Assembly: GCF_051967575.1 (NCBI RefSeq)
Contig: NZ_JBQCJW010000007.1
Coordinates: 113,593-177,592, forward strand
Length of the DNA stretch: 64,000 bases
Direction: 5' to 3'
Source of the DNA: Solibacillus silvestris_B
GTDB lineage: Bacteria; Bacillota; Bacilli; Bacillales_A; Planococcaceae
The notes under the pieces were generated by a model, which made no database searches, had not been told where the DNA came from, and was given only the letters and a program-made list of their open reading frames with translations. Positions 40,289 through 49,070 of the stretch are shown here, piece by piece. Every line of letters starts with the position of its first letter. Position 1 is the stretch's first letter. Position numbers and translations under genes: made by a program.

Positions 40289-40329
40289 AATGCCTCTTAA
40301 GCAAAAACTGCTTGAGAGGCATTTGTTTT
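40289..40329. terminator. Terminator between yutJ and yuzD
   Basis: AATGCCTCTTAAGCA / TGCTTGAGAGGCATT stem (two central mismatches) with TTTGTTTT after it. Usable by both convergent genes. Confidence 0.82.
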
Positions 40330-40660
40330 ATTCTTCAGTTGGCACAAATCCTGCCGATTCGAGGGCTGCAAATACAGGCTTAATTTGTACGTAACCTTCT
40401 CCGACGACTTTATCATTAATTAAAACGAGCGGATAAAAAAATTCGTCGTCCTGAATGCGGGTTGCATAGTCTTGATCACGTTCATTATCAATTACGCCTT
40501 CAATGTCGATATAGCGAATTGTAAATGGCTGTTCTGGATATTTGCGTGTGATGGCAGCTTGAAGCCATTCGTATGTATCTTTGGAAGAAGGCGCATTAAC
40601 ACAGCTCGCACACATGATGTCTGCTCCGAATACTTCTATAATTGGTTGAGATAGTGACAT
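40328..40660 (-). CDS. yuzD: YuzD family protein (DUF1462)
   Basis: A 110-residue thioredoxin-like protein with a CxxC (IMCASCVNAPSS, Cys17, Cys20) and the family segments ITRKYPEQPFTIRYIDIEG and FFYPLVLINDKVVGEG. The family is DUF1462, and its precise role is unknown. It is divergent from the NifU-type gene yutI, as in B. subtilis, which hints at a link to Fe-S maturation (inference). AAAGG lies upstream of ATG 40660. Confidence 0.88.
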   Translation of the reverse strand: MSLSQPIIEVFGADIMCASCVNAPSSKDTYEWLQAAITRKYPEQPFTIRYIDIEGVIDNERDQDYATRIQDDEFFYPLVLINDKVVGEGYVQIKPVFAALESAGFVPTEE

Positions 40661-40744
40661 GGGAATTCCAACCTTTCGTTATTCAATAATGGATTTTTTT
40701 GCTCCTTCACATTATAATGATTTTAATGAAGGGAGTCGAGCAAA

Positions 40745-40981
40745 ATGACAGAAACAGAACAATACGAACAAGTCCAGGAAGTTTTAGATAAATTACGTCC
40801 GTTTTTATTGCGTGACGGCGGAGACTGTGAATTAGTGGATATTGAAGAAGGTATCGTAAAATTGCGTTTACTAGGCGCATGCGGCAGCTGCCCAAGTTCT
40901 ACAATCACATTAAAAGCCGGTATCGAACGTGCACTGTTGGAAGAAGTGCCAGGTATCGTCGAAGTTGAACAAGTTTTCTAA
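40745..40981 (+). CDS. yutI: NifU C-terminal-type Fe-S carrier YutI
   Basis: A 78-residue stand-alone NFU domain with the CxxC that holds a [4Fe-4S] cluster between two subunits (Cys46, Cys49 in LLGACGSCPSSTITLK). It carries clusters from the Suf scaffold to client proteins. GAAGGGAG precedes ATG 40745. The neighbours yuzD and yutM-like A-type carrier (42005) make this a small Fe-S trafficking neighbourhood. Confidence 0.93.
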   Translation: MTETEQYEQVQEVLDKLRPFLLRDGGDCELVDIEEGIVKLRLLGACGSCPSSTITLKAGIERALLEEVPGIVEVEQVF

Positions 40982-41057
40982 TTTAAAAAGGGGCATGCGG
41001 CGTTATTTGCTGTGACCGTCTAAGCGATATTAAATTGGGAATGCTTTATGCAATGCC

Positions 41058-41104
41058 GGAGCTGCCTGGAAATCACTGAACTTTCCAGGCGGCTCCATTT
41101 TTTA
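41058..41104. terminator. Terminator between yutI and the DUF2225 gene
   Basis: GGAGC-GCCTGGAAA / TTTCCAGGC-GCTCC stem with one internal mismatch and a 9-base loop, followed by ATTTTTTATT. Confidence 0.82.
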
Positions 41105-41794
41105 TTGCGTCATTTTTTCGCGCTCTTTACGTACTAATTCCCATTGTTCCTTTGCCATATCTACAAGTTTTGCTTCGCCGCCTACACGCTGATTTTCAAT
41201 AACGCGCGAGAAGAAGCGTGTTGCATTCTCATAATCATGTATACGACGCGATAATTCAGCAATCATATACATAATGCGGACATTGGACATTTGTGTGCCT
41301 GCATAATCTTCGGTTGAGAAGCTCTCCATATAGTGATCGCGCGCCATTTTCAAAAAGCGCTGTTCTTGCCCGGTGTTTTTTAAGGACCGGTATAGCCATG
41401 CAAGCCGCAAAGCCAAGCCGGATGTAATGACGAATTTCTCCTTTTTGATCGTCGCACATACTAATGCCAGTTTGTATGCTTGGATTGCATCGAAAACAGT
41501 GCGCTCATTTTTAAAGCTGTGAGGGACCCAATTAGTGCAAATTTGCGCATCGATTTGTTCCTTGACGCCTGGAGCAAAATACTTATTGAAATCTTCGGTA
41601 AATGAAAACCCGCAATGCTGGCAAACAAATACATTATAATATAATGCATTTACATGGTTATCTGCATATACGGGCTGGAAGTCAGATTCCGTCTGCTCGA
41701 TCTTTATTGATTTCGTGCGAACTTTTAATGTGGGAAAACTTTTCTTGCAATGCATGCAATCGATGCTTTTTTCATAGTATGGGGAAATTTCCAT
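41102..41794 (-). CDS. DUF2225 family protein
   Basis: A 230-residue protein. It has two CxxC zinc-ribbon-like pairs (CMHC about residues 13-16; CQHCGFSFTEDFNKYF about 58-61), then a helical TPR-like C-terminal half (LALRLAWLYRSLKNTGQEQR, MIAELSRRIHDYENATRFFS). DUF2225 proteins are widespread in Firmicutes with no fixed function. ATG 41794 is preferred (GAGAGG 10 bases upstream); ATG 41803 sits almost on the ribosome site, and the long upstream open frame has no start support. Confidence 0.85.
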   Translation of the reverse strand: MEISPYYEKSIDCMHCKKSFPTLKVRTKSIKIEQTESDFQPVYADNHVNALYYNVFVCQHCGFSFTEDFNKYFAPGVKEQIDAQICTNWVPHSFKNERTVFDAIQAYKLALVCATIKKEKFVITSGLALRLAWLYRSLKNTGQEQRFLKMARDHYMESFSTEDYAGTQMSNVRIMYMIAELSRRIHDYENATRFFSRVIENQRVGGEAKLVDMAKEQWELVRKEREKMTQ

Positions 41795-42004
41795 AGTGCT
41801 CATACCTCTCGCTTTGTTATTTGTCTTTATTATAGCAAGGAAAATAAAGCAACTGTAATAAAATAAGTCATTATTTATGAAATTTTTAGGTATTTTTTCC
41901 TTTGTAATAATATTTTTACGTAGTAAAATTTTCGGATGAAGCAGTTTTGTTGTCAGATGGGAAACACAATTGATATGATATGTAGAAGAAGGTAGGTGAC
42001 TGAA

Positions 42005-42379
42005 ATGGCAAGTGAAAAACAAGTGATCATTTTAACGGAAGCGGCCTCATTTCAAGTCAAAGAAATGATGGTCCATAACGAAGAGGGAAATGCGAGCTTG
42101 CGCGTAGCCGTAAAAGGCGGCGGCTGCAGCGGACTTTCTTATGGTATGGCGTTTGAGCAAACAATTAATGAAGATGATTATGTTGATAACCAGCACGGAA
42201 TCCAAATTATCGTTTCAAAAGAAGATGCCGGCATTTTACAAAATACAAAAATTGATTTTAAACAATCATTAATGGGCGGCGGTTTCACAATCGACAACCC
42301 GAACGCACTTGCGTCATGCGGCTGCGGCACAAGCTTTAAAGCGGCAGCACGCCCGGCAGTAGAGCAACCATGTGAATGA
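42005..42379 (+). CDS. A-type Fe-S carrier (HesB/IscA/SufA family, YutM-like)
   Basis: A 124-residue A-type carrier with the three conserved cysteines: Cys41 (GGGCSGLSYG) and Cys105/Cys107 (SCGCGTSF). It accepts Fe-S clusters from SufBCD and donates them to apo-enzymes. AGGTAGGTG precedes ATG 42005; a GTG three codons earlier is less likely. A short C-terminal extension ending in another Cys (EQPCE) goes beyond the usual family end. Confidence 0.92.
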   Translation: MASEKQVIILTEAASFQVKEMMVHNEEGNASLRVAVKGGGCSGLSYGMAFEQTINEDDYVDNQHGIQIIVSKEDAGILQNTKIDFKQSLMGGGFTIDNPNALASCGCGTSFKAAARPAVEQPCE

Positions 42380-42393
42380 TAGGAAAAATGTGC

Positions 42394-42435
42394 AAAAGCC
42401 TTTAGCGATAAATCCCATTGCTGAAGGCTTTTTTT
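42394..42435 (+). terminator. Terminator after the A-type carrier gene
   Basis: AAAAGCCTTTAGC / GCTGAAGGCTTTTTTT stem with an 11-13 base loop. Confidence 0.85.
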
Positions 42436-42621
42436 CTGCATGAGCAAGGAAAGTTTTTTCTGTTATATCTGTAAAAAGCCCAAGCCATGCCTATTAACAT
42501 GCGAAATCTTTGAAACTTTATATTTCCTATAAAACAACTAAGTTTTAGTGTATACTTTTGTATTATCAAAATGATTGTTTTAATATAGGAATAACACCAT
42601 CCTGCTAGAGGAGGCTTTTAA

Positions 42622-43827
42622 ATGAGTGTTTTAGAATTATTGGATAAGCTGGATCAAATCGAAATTTTATATGAACCGATTTACAGCGCAGACGGGCATC
42701 GAGTTGTCGCCTATGAAGTGATTGGCCAAGTGGAAAGTGAAAAAAGCATAATAAATATACAGCAGTTTACATACGAAAAGGATGTTCCCGCAGACATAAG
42801 GGCAGAGATCGAGCAATTATTCGTCAGGAAGTCATTGCAAACAATTGCCCATTTAATCGACGATATCGGTTTATATATTCCATGCAATCCCGAGCTGCTT
42901 ATGCTTGATTTAGGCGAAAGTTATTTTTCAATGTTAAAAGAAATTGTTAAAGAATCGAATTTAACGAATATTACGCTCGTTATGGCTGAACATAAATTCG
43001 AAGGGGAAATGCAGCAGCTCCATCACCTTATTCGCTATATAAAGACATACGGCATAAAAATCGCACTTGCGGATGTCGGTCCGCAAACACAGCTTGAAAA
43101 TGTATTGCTGCTGGAGCCGGCCATTTTAAAAATCAATGTCGGCCAGCTGAATTACAATTTGTGGGGGGCGCAAAATCATGCATTTTCGACAATCCGATCG
43201 CTCGCTGTGAAGATGGGCACACAATTATTAATCGAAAATATTGAAACGGTTTACCAATTGCAGCATGGCTGGAAAAATGGGGCCCGCTATTACAAAGGAC
43301 CTTATTTGCAGCTGCCGCATAAGGAGTTTCATGAGCGTGATTCACTGAAAGAACGTTTCCGCAACGAATGTGAGCAGTTTATCGCTACAGAAAAGAAGCT
43401 TCTTCTCCACAAATATGAGGAAATGAAGCGCCTTGAACGAACAATTAACACGATTGTCGAACAGGTAAATCCATCAAGCAGCCAACAGGAAAAACTAATG
43501 CAGCTGGCGAAAGCTTTGGAAAATTGCGCGTTCCGTATTTATATTTCTGATAATAACGGCTTTCAAACATCACCGAATATTCGCTGGAAAGATCATCAGT
43601 GGGAAGTGCATAAAGAAGCAATAGGGAAAAATTGGAGCTGGCGGCCATACTTCCTATTGAACATTATTAAAATGACAAAAGACAACAAAGGCGAACTATC
43701 ATCCGTTTACAGCGACATCGAAACAGGCGAGTTAACACGCACCTATTCAATGGCGATAGCGAATGAAGAATTTCTGTTTATAGACATCACATATGACTAT
43801 TTATATGAGCATAATATCGTTAACTGA
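42622..43827 (+). CDS. Degenerate EAL-domain protein, YkuI-like
   Basis: 401 residues. An EAL-fold domain (about 12-240) is followed by a PAS-like C-terminal domain (about 285-398) as in B. subtilis YkuI. The EAL glutamate is present (Glu32) but the motif reads EVI. The DDFG loop reads ADVG, so the first metal Asp is lost, the lysine of LKIN remains, and the QGY glutamine of the final motif is replaced by Lys (YYKGPYLQLP). It probably binds rather than cleaves cyclic di-GMP. It has no membrane segment. GAGGAGG precedes ATG 42622. Confidence 0.82.
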   Translation: MSVLELLDKLDQIEILYEPIYSADGHRVVAYEVIGQVESEKSIINIQQFTYEKDVPADIRAEIEQLFVRKSLQTIAHLIDDIGLYIPCNPELLMLDLGESYFSMLKEIVKESNLTNITLVMAEHKFEGEMQQLHHLIRYIKTYGIKIALADVGPQTQLENVLLLEPAILKINVGQLNYNLWGAQNHAFSTIRSLAVKMGTQLLIENIETVYQLQHGWKNGARYYKGPYLQLPHKEFHERDSLKERFRNECEQFIATEKKLLLHKYEEMKRLERTINTIVEQVNPSSSQQEKLMQLAKALENCAFRIYISDNNGFQTSPNIRWKDHQWEVHKEAIGKNWSWRPYFLLNIIKMTKDNKGELSSVYSDIETGELTRTYSMAIANEEFLFIDITYDYLYEHNIVN

Positions 43828-43850
43828 CTAGGATATTAATATAGATTTGT

Positions 43851-43879
43851 TTGAAATCGAGCGGAAAAAAGGCTACTAT
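43851..43879 (+). promoter_or_regulatory. Promoter of the second NADH dehydrogenase gene
   Basis: TTGAAA (43851-43856), 17-base spacer, TACTAT (43874-43879), about 100 bases upstream of the gene. Confidence 0.65.
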
Positions 43880-43911
43880 TATGTTAGTATTTTGGCAGAA
43901 ATCAGCTCTTT

Positions 43912-43952
43912 CTAGCGCATAGCAAATAGAGATTTTCTATTACCTGCGCTAG
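43912..43952 (+). other. 5'-leader hairpin of the second NADH dehydrogenase gene
   Basis: CTAGCGCA / TGCGCTAG (8 pairs) enclosing AATAGA / TCTATT (6 pairs) with an internal loop. There is no U-tract, so it is probably not a terminator. It lies in the untranslated leader, about 30 bases before the start codon. Confidence 0.6.
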
Positions 43953-43981
43953 TACATTAAAATTAAGGGGGTTTTGATTTA

Positions 43982-45193
43982 ATGAAAAGACCGACAATTT
44001 TAGTATTAGGTGCAGGCTATGGCGGATTAACGACCGTTGTAAATTTGCAGAAGTTTGTTAATGTGAATGAAGCGGAAATTATTTTAGTGAACAAAAATGA
44101 TTATCATTATGAAACGACTTGGCTGCATGAAGTGGGTGCAGGGACGATATCTCCGGATAAAGCGCGTTACCCTATTTCAACGGTAATCAATCAAAACGTA
44201 ACTTTCGTAAAGGCGAATGTAGAAAGCATCGATGTCAATCTGAAAAAGGTAGAGACTTCTTCGGGCGAGTTTACGTACGATTATTTAGTAATTGGCCTAG
44301 GCTTTGAAGGGGAAACATTTGGGATTCCCGGATTGAAGGACCATGCATTGTCGTTGACGAATATTAATACAGCGCGCCAAGTACGCGAGCATATCGAATA
44401 TCAATTTGCTTCATGGACATTGGATGATATAAAAGACGATAGCAAGCTGACGATCATCGTCGGGGGAGCGGGATTTACCGGCATCGAGTTTTTAGGCGAG
44501 CTCGGCAACCGCATTCCAGAGCTATGCAGGGAGTTTGACATTCCTCAAGAGAAAGTTCGTCTACTATGTGTAGAAGCAGCTCCGACTGTTTTGCCAGGTT
44601 TTGATTCCGAACTGGTCGATTATGCAAAGGCGCAATTGACGAAAAAAGGCGTTGAATTTTCAATTGGCACACCGATTGTGGAAGCGACAGAAGAAGGCGT
44701 GAAAATAAAAAAAGGCGATGAGGATGTTGAATTTATTAAGGCAGGCACGGTAGTATGGGCAGCCGGCGTACGCGGAAATGCTTTAGTCGAATCGTCCGGC
44801 ATTGAATCACACCGGGCACGTATTGCGGTGCGTGGCGATATGCGATCGCCGGACTTTGAAGATGTTTTCGTCGCCGGGGACTGCGCATTTTTATTGAATG
44901 AAGAAACAGGACGGCCATATCCGCCAACAGCGCAAATTGCGATGCAGCAAGGTGTGATAATCGCGAAAAATATTAAGCATTTAATGTATGGCGAACCGAC
45001 AGAACAATTTGTATACGATGATAAAGGCGCAGTTTGCTCATTAGGGGACAATGATGCAATCGGTACAGCATTTGGCCGTAAATTTACGGGCAAACGAGCA
45101 TCGGCCTTAAAGAAAGTAGTCGATGATCGCGCTTTATATTTAGTTGGCGGTGTCGGTTTAACAGTAAAAAAAGGGAAATTCAAATTTTTATAA
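43982..45193 (+). CDS. Type II NADH dehydrogenase (YumB-like)
   Basis: A 403-residue NDH-2: FAD-binding ILVLGAGYGGLTTVVNLQ, NAD-binding IIVGGAGFTGIEFLGELGNR, FAD-contacting VFVAGDCAFLL and PPTAQIAMQQG; the C-terminal part has the membrane-association segment. It oxidises NADH and reduces menaquinone without pumping protons. AAGGGGG precedes ATG 43982. It is distinct from YutJ at 39206 (longer, different promoter). The NUDIX and YuiB genes that follow match the B. subtilis yum/yui neighbourhood. Confidence 0.93.
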   Translation: MKRPTILVLGAGYGGLTTVVNLQKFVNVNEAEIILVNKNDYHYETTWLHEVGAGTISPDKARYPISTVINQNVTFVKANVESIDVNLKKVETSSGEFTYDYLVIGLGFEGETFGIPGLKDHALSLTNINTARQVREHIEYQFASWTLDDIKDDSKLTIIVGGAGFTGIEFLGELGNRIPELCREFDIPQEKVRLLCVEAAPTVLPGFDSELVDYAKAQLTKKGVEFSIGTPIVEATEEGVKIKKGDEDVEFIKAGTVVWAAGVRGNALVESSGIESHRARIAVRGDMRSPDFEDVFVAGDCAFLLNEETGRPYPPTAQIAMQQGVIIAKNIKHLMYGEPTEQFVYDDKGAVCSLGDNDAIGTAFGRKFTGKRASALKKVVDDRALYLVGGVGLTVKKGKFKFL

Positions 45194-45204
45194 ATATAAA
45201 TTTC

Positions 45205-45249
45205 AAACTTGCAAACGAGTGCGTAAAGCTTCATTTGCAAGTTTTTTTA
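45205..45249 (+). terminator. Terminator after the second NADH dehydrogenase gene
   Basis: AACTTGCAAA ... TTTGCAAGTT stem and seven T residues. Confidence 0.85.
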
Positions 45250-45276
45250 TAAGGACAACAAAGGAGAGCTTGCGCA

Positions 45277-45774
45277 ATGAAAAAAGATAGAGGCAAAGTT
45301 TGGCTTGGTGTTGCAGGAATTGTAGAAAATTATAAGGGTGAATGGCTGCTCGTAAAGAAAACCTATGGCGGGCTAAAAGGTGTTTGGTCATTACCGGCAG
45401 GCTTTGTGCAGCAGGCTGAGACAGTCACAACTGCCACTATGCGCGAAGTTTTAGAGGAGACAGGGATTGTTTGTCGCGTGAAAGGGCTGGCAGGGTTCCG
45501 CTCGGGCGTTATTTTAAATGATATTAGTGATAATATGGCGATTTTTTATTGCGAGCCAATCGACGATAAACAACAGTTCGTGCTGCAGGAAGAGGAAATT
45601 GTTGAAGCATGCTGGATGGACCCGGCGGAAATTATTCAGCATGAGCTATCATCGGTCATGCTGAAAGAAATGGCTCAGCAGCATGTGGTACGCCACATAC
45701 ATCCAATAATTGAAGGGATTAATCCCGGCGATGTGTTCGGCTATAGCGAATATCATTTATTTTTCAAGAAATAA
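45277..45774 (+). CDS. NUDIX hydrolase
   Basis: A 165-residue NUDIX protein with an intact box at residues 42-64: Gly42, five residues, Glu48, seven residues, REVLEETGI. It hydrolyses a nucleoside diphosphate linked to another group; the exact substrate (ADP-ribose, NADH, oxidised nucleotide) cannot be told. AAAGGAGAG precedes ATG 45277. Its position behind an NADH dehydrogenase may be coincidental. Confidence 0.92.
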   Translation: MKKDRGKVWLGVAGIVENYKGEWLLVKKTYGGLKGVWSLPAGFVQQAETVTTATMREVLEETGIVCRVKGLAGFRSGVILNDISDNMAIFYCEPIDDKQQFVLQEEEIVEACWMDPAEIIQHELSSVMLKEMAQQHVVRHIHPIIEGINPGDVFGYSEYHLFFKK

Positions 45775-45914
45775 CAACTGGAAAAATGAAAAACAATTTA
45801 CTTTATGGAGAAGTTTTGACAATTTAGAACTTCTGTTTATTATTGCGGATGTTGAATTGAAAGGACCCACTTTATCATGTAAAATTATGAGAGATTATTG
45901 GGGGTATACGTAAC

Positions 45915-46241
45915 ATGAATGATGTTTCATTAGTACAGCTAATCATTTCTATTGTTTTGTTTTTTGTCATGTTTTTCGGTATCGGCTTTTTACTGAATAT
46001 GTTATTGCGCATGACATGGCTAATGGCAATTATTTATCCGGTTGTCGTTGTTTTTATTATTGATGAGGTAAGCTTTTTAGATTATATCTTTAAGCCTGGC
46101 GCAGCATTCCCGGCATTGCTTGATAAAGTGCAGGCATTGCAGCTCGTTGATATATTAATCTTGGCGGGCGGCTTCGGCGGTGCCCTTGTAGCGGGGGTCG
46201 TCATGATTGCCCTTCGGAAAGCCGGCTATCGCATGTTTTAG
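45915..46241 (+). CDS. yuiB: YuiB family membrane protein
   Basis: A 108-residue membrane protein with three predicted helices (about 10-30, 35-52 and 80-102) and the YuiB-type start MNDVSLVQLIISIVLFF. The function is unknown. The preceding sequence TTATTGGGGGTATACGTAAC gives a GGGGGT ribosome site. Conserved near NADH dehydrogenase yumB in bacilli, which fits here. Confidence 0.85.
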   Translation: MNDVSLVQLIISIVLFFVMFFGIGFLLNMLLRMTWLMAIIYPVVVVFIIDEVSFLDYIFKPGAAFPALLDKVQALQLVDILILAGGFGGALVAGVVMIALRKAGYRMF

Positions 46242-46260
46242 TGAATTAGGATCAACCTTA

Positions 46261-46302
46261 AAAAATCGGGTATTTCGCTATAAGGCAGAATACTCGATTT
46301 TT
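46261..46302 (+). terminator. Terminator after yuiB
   Basis: AAAAATCGGGTATT / AATACTCGATTTTT stem with one mismatch and a 14-base loop. Confidence 0.8.
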
Positions 46303-46542
46303 AAGTTTGATTAGATTGATTTTCAGGCGGTTTGGGTTCAGGGGAATATTCTATACAACCAGTACAAAAGAGCGTTTAATGTTTAATAAGCAACAAGCAT
46401 TTATTGCTGGGAAATGTTTTTTGAGGGTGATAAGATTTTCTGTACAGACGGCTTCCTGCTTTCTAGCACTGAAACAACGCAGCTAAGCGATTTTTTAAAC
46501 AGGGAAGCTCTTTAAAGCATAAACGGTTCAGCTTTTTTGTCA
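46303..46542. other. Intergenic stretch between convergent yuiB and yuiD
   Basis: About 240 bases after the yuiB terminator with no ORF, clear hairpin or repeat that I recognise. Confidence 0.6.
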
Positions 46543-47034
46543 TTAAAAACCGCGAATACTATACCATAAAAGAGCAAGCACGATCCCTGCTAGCCCGCCG
46601 ATAAGTACCTCGCTTTTTTTATGGCCTAGCAATGTTTTTAAATCCTCTATTTTTTCCTGCTCATTCATTTCAGGCCAACGTTTAATTTCATCGAAAAACA
46701 ACCGGAGATCGTGGCGGATTTCGTTTAAGACAGCGGCATGCTGCCCGGCTTGGAAGCGCACATGGCTCGCATCATACATCACAATTCCTGCCAGCATTGC
46801 AGCAACGGCAAAAGTCGCTGAATCAAAACCGGCTTCTATGCCAACAGCCGCGGCAACGCTCGTCACTGCCGCTGAATGTGAGCTCGGCATTCCTCCTGTA
46901 GATGTTAATAGGCTCCAATCCACTTTCCTTGTTACAATAAAATTAATCGGGACCTTTAATATTTGGGCAAAAACGATCGCAGAAATCCCAAGCCAAAGTG
47001 GCGTATTTTGTAAAAGTTCGATAGTTACACCCAC
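46543..47034 (-). CDS. yuiD: Divergent PAP2-family membrane protein YuiD
   Basis: A 163-residue membrane protein of the divergent PAP2 (acid phosphatase/VPR) family: TSTGGMPSSHSAAVTSVAAA, MYDASHVRFQAGQHAAVLNE and a C-terminal helix. The SxHS-type phosphatase motif is present (PSSHSA), while the other PAP2 motifs are altered, as usual for this subgroup. A phospholipid or isoprenyl-phosphate substrate has been suggested for relatives but is not proven. The start is GTG 47034, with GAGAAAG immediately upstream; start choice is uncertain. Confidence 0.85.
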   Translation of the reverse strand: MGVTIELLQNTPLWLGISAIVFAQILKVPINFIVTRKVDWSLLTSTGGMPSSHSAAVTSVAAAVGIEAGFDSATFAVAAMLAGIVMYDASHVRFQAGQHAAVLNEIRHDLRLFFDEIKRWPEMNEQEKIEDLKTLLGHKKSEVLIGGLAGIVLALLWYSIRGF

Positions 47035-47178
47035 TTTCTCATAATTGCAATAATTATATCATTTTTCCTATATGCACTTGAGTGTAAACTTACAGAAAAA
47101 ATAAATAATTTTTTGTTTCGATACACGAACTAACCAATTTTGTATATAATAAAACTATTAATTAGGAGGTTTTTTATT

Positions 47179-48678
47179 ATGAATATTGAAGCAACAGCAA
47201 AAACATTTGAAACTCAAACTTCTGAAACATTAATTATCGGTGTACAAAAGCATCGGGAGCAAATGAAAAACTGGTCAGCATTTGGCGAATATTTTGGAGA
47301 AACGGTAGACGCATGGCTCCGTGCTGGCGAAATAGCAACAGACTCCAAAAAAATTACGAAGCTCCCTTATGCAGGGAATCATAGTATGTTGAAGAGAATT
47401 TACTTTGTCGGTTTAGGCGAGCGAAAAAACATAACAGCGAATGAATTGCGCGAAGTATTTGCGACTGTCGGAAAAGAGTTGAAAGCCGCGAAAGTGGGCG
47501 ATGCAGCAATTTGGGTTGAATCCTTTACGACAGACCAATTGGAAGAAACAGAAGTAGCCTATTTAGCCGGGGAAGGTTTGAATTTAGGATATTATTCAGT
47601 GCTCAACTACAAAACTTCTTCAAACGAACCTAACAGTTATTTTGACCACATTCAATTTTTGACAGAGGCGAATATGGAAGATGTAGCGGCAAACTTTGAA
47701 GCCGGCAAAATTTATGCCGATGCAGTCAATGAAGCGCGAACATTGATTAACTTGCCTCCGAATTTACTAACGGCGACAGATCTAGCCGATTATGCAACGG
47801 AGCTGGCGAATATTTATGATTTGGAAATCGAAGTGCTGAATAAAGCCCAGCTAGAAGAACTTGGCATGGGCGGCATTTTAGCGGTAAATAAAGGTTCATC
47901 GGAAGAACCGCGTTTAATTACGATTAAATATCAAGGGAAACCAAATTGGGAAGATGTTATCGGTTTTGTCGGCAAAGGCGTCACATACGACACAGGCGGC
48001 TATTCCTTGAAGCCTCGTGAAGGCATGGTAGGCATGAAGGGCGATATGGGCGGTGCTGCTGCAGTGCTTGGTGCGATGCGCATTATCGGAGAAACTCGCC
48101 CTAAGCAAAATGTTGTGGCGGTCATCGGGTCTACAGACAATATGGTATCAGGCGAAGCATTTAAGCCGGATGATGTCATTACTATGTACAATGGCAAAAC
48201 GGTTGAAGTATTGAACACGGATGCGGAAGGTCGTTTAGTATTAGCGGATGCGACGACATATGCAAAACAGCAAGGAGCCAATTATTTAATCGATGTTGCG
48301 ACATTGACTGGCGGTGTTGTTGTTGCACTTGGTAAAGATAAAACAGGCGCTTTAACGAACGACGAGGAATTCTTTGAAGAGTTTATGGGGGCAGCTATTG
48401 AAACAGGCGAGTTTGTATGGCGCTTACCATTAACTGAAAGCGATAAAAAGCGTATTCGTAAATCAGACGTGGCCGATTTAAATAACTCTCCGGGCCGTGA
48501 TGGACATATGATCTTCGGTGGCGGCTTTGTTGGCGAATTTGCGGAAGACACGCCATGGGTTCATCTTGATATTGCAGGAACGTCTGATGCGGATGCCCCG
48601 CATGCATTAGGACCAAAAGGCGGTACTGGTGTCATGGTTCGCACATTGGCAGCATTCGTGGAGCTGCGTGATAACTAA
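47179..48678 (+). CDS. Leucyl aminopeptidase (M17)
   Basis: A 499-residue M17 aminopeptidase. The C-terminal catalytic half is intact: VGKGVTYDTGGYSLKP (catalytic Lys and metal Asp), MKGDMGGAAAVLG and the family signature NTDAEGRLVLAD. The N-terminal regulatory domain is present and full length. It removes N-terminal amino acids from peptides in the cytosol using two metal ions. TTAGGAGG precedes ATG 47179; an upstream ATG (47140) has no ribosome site. It corresponds in position to yuiE of B. subtilis. Confidence 0.95.
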   Translation: MNIEATAKTFETQTSETLIIGVQKHREQMKNWSAFGEYFGETVDAWLRAGEIATDSKKITKLPYAGNHSMLKRIYFVGLGERKNITANELREVFATVGKELKAAKVGDAAIWVESFTTDQLEETEVAYLAGEGLNLGYYSVLNYKTSSNEPNSYFDHIQFLTEANMEDVAANFEAGKIYADAVNEARTLINLPPNLLTATDLADYATELANIYDLEIEVLNKAQLEELGMGGILAVNKGSSEEPRLITIKYQGKPNWEDVIGFVGKGVTYDTGGYSLKPREGMVGMKGDMGGAAAVLGAMRIIGETRPKQNVVAVIGSTDNMVSGEAFKPDDVITMYNGKTVEVLNTDAEGRLVLADATTYAKQQGANYLIDVATLTGGVVVALGKDKTGALTNDEEFFEEFMGAAIETGEFVWRLPLTESDKKRIRKSDVADLNNSPGRDGHMIFGGGFVGEFAEDTPWVHLDIAGTSDADAPHALGPKGGTGVMVRTLAAFVELRDN

Positions 48679-48687
48679 ATTAAATAT

Positions 48688-48730
48688 AAAAGATGCGTTG
48701 CAAGTGCAAAAACTTGCAACGCATCTTTTT
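48688..48730 (+). terminator. Terminator after the aminopeptidase gene
   Basis: AAAAGATGCGTTGCAAG and its complement CTTGCAACGCATCTTTTT around an 8-base loop. Confidence 0.92.
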
Positions 48731-48795
48731 ATTTATAGGCAGCTGACTAACGACAGTAAAATTAATGAATACACTAATTATAAAGGGAGGAGGAC

Positions 48796-48972
48796 ATGGG
48801 CATGGTTAATCGCAATCGATATTATAATCCAGGGTTTGGTTATCCATTTGGCGCTCCGTTTTTAGGCGGGTTTTTAGGCGGCTTTTTAGGTGGTTCACTT
48901 AACAACCGTTACCCACCTAATTATTACTATCCGCCTTATTATTATCCACCATATCGGCGACGTTTTTGGTAA
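48796..48972 (+). CDS. 58-residue Gly/Tyr/Pro-rich small protein
   Basis: A strong GGGAGGAGG site precedes ATG 48796 (a second ATG lies at 48802). The product starts MGMVNRNRYYNPGFG, has a short FLGG tandem repeat (FLGGFLGGFLGGS) and then Tyr/Pro-rich repeats (NYYYPPYYYPPY), ending RRRFW. The composition resembles small spore-coat or surface proteins of bacilli. I do not recognise a named family. Other long frames here are shadows. Confidence 0.65.
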   Translation: MGMVNRNRYYNPGFGYPFGAPFLGGFLGGFLGGSLNNRYPPNYYYPPYYYPPYRRRFW

Positions 48973-49070
48973 AAGCAAGACTTTTATAGGAAAGTAGATG
49001 CTTGCCCGCAGCATCATTGTTAGCTATGATGAGGGAAGGAAATATTACGAGTTTTGAGGGAACGAAATTT

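Noticed and set aside
44620..45240. 206-codon minus-strand ORF
   Set aside because: Antisense shadow of the well-supported NADH dehydrogenase gene; composition and lack of a ribosome site fit a mirror frame.
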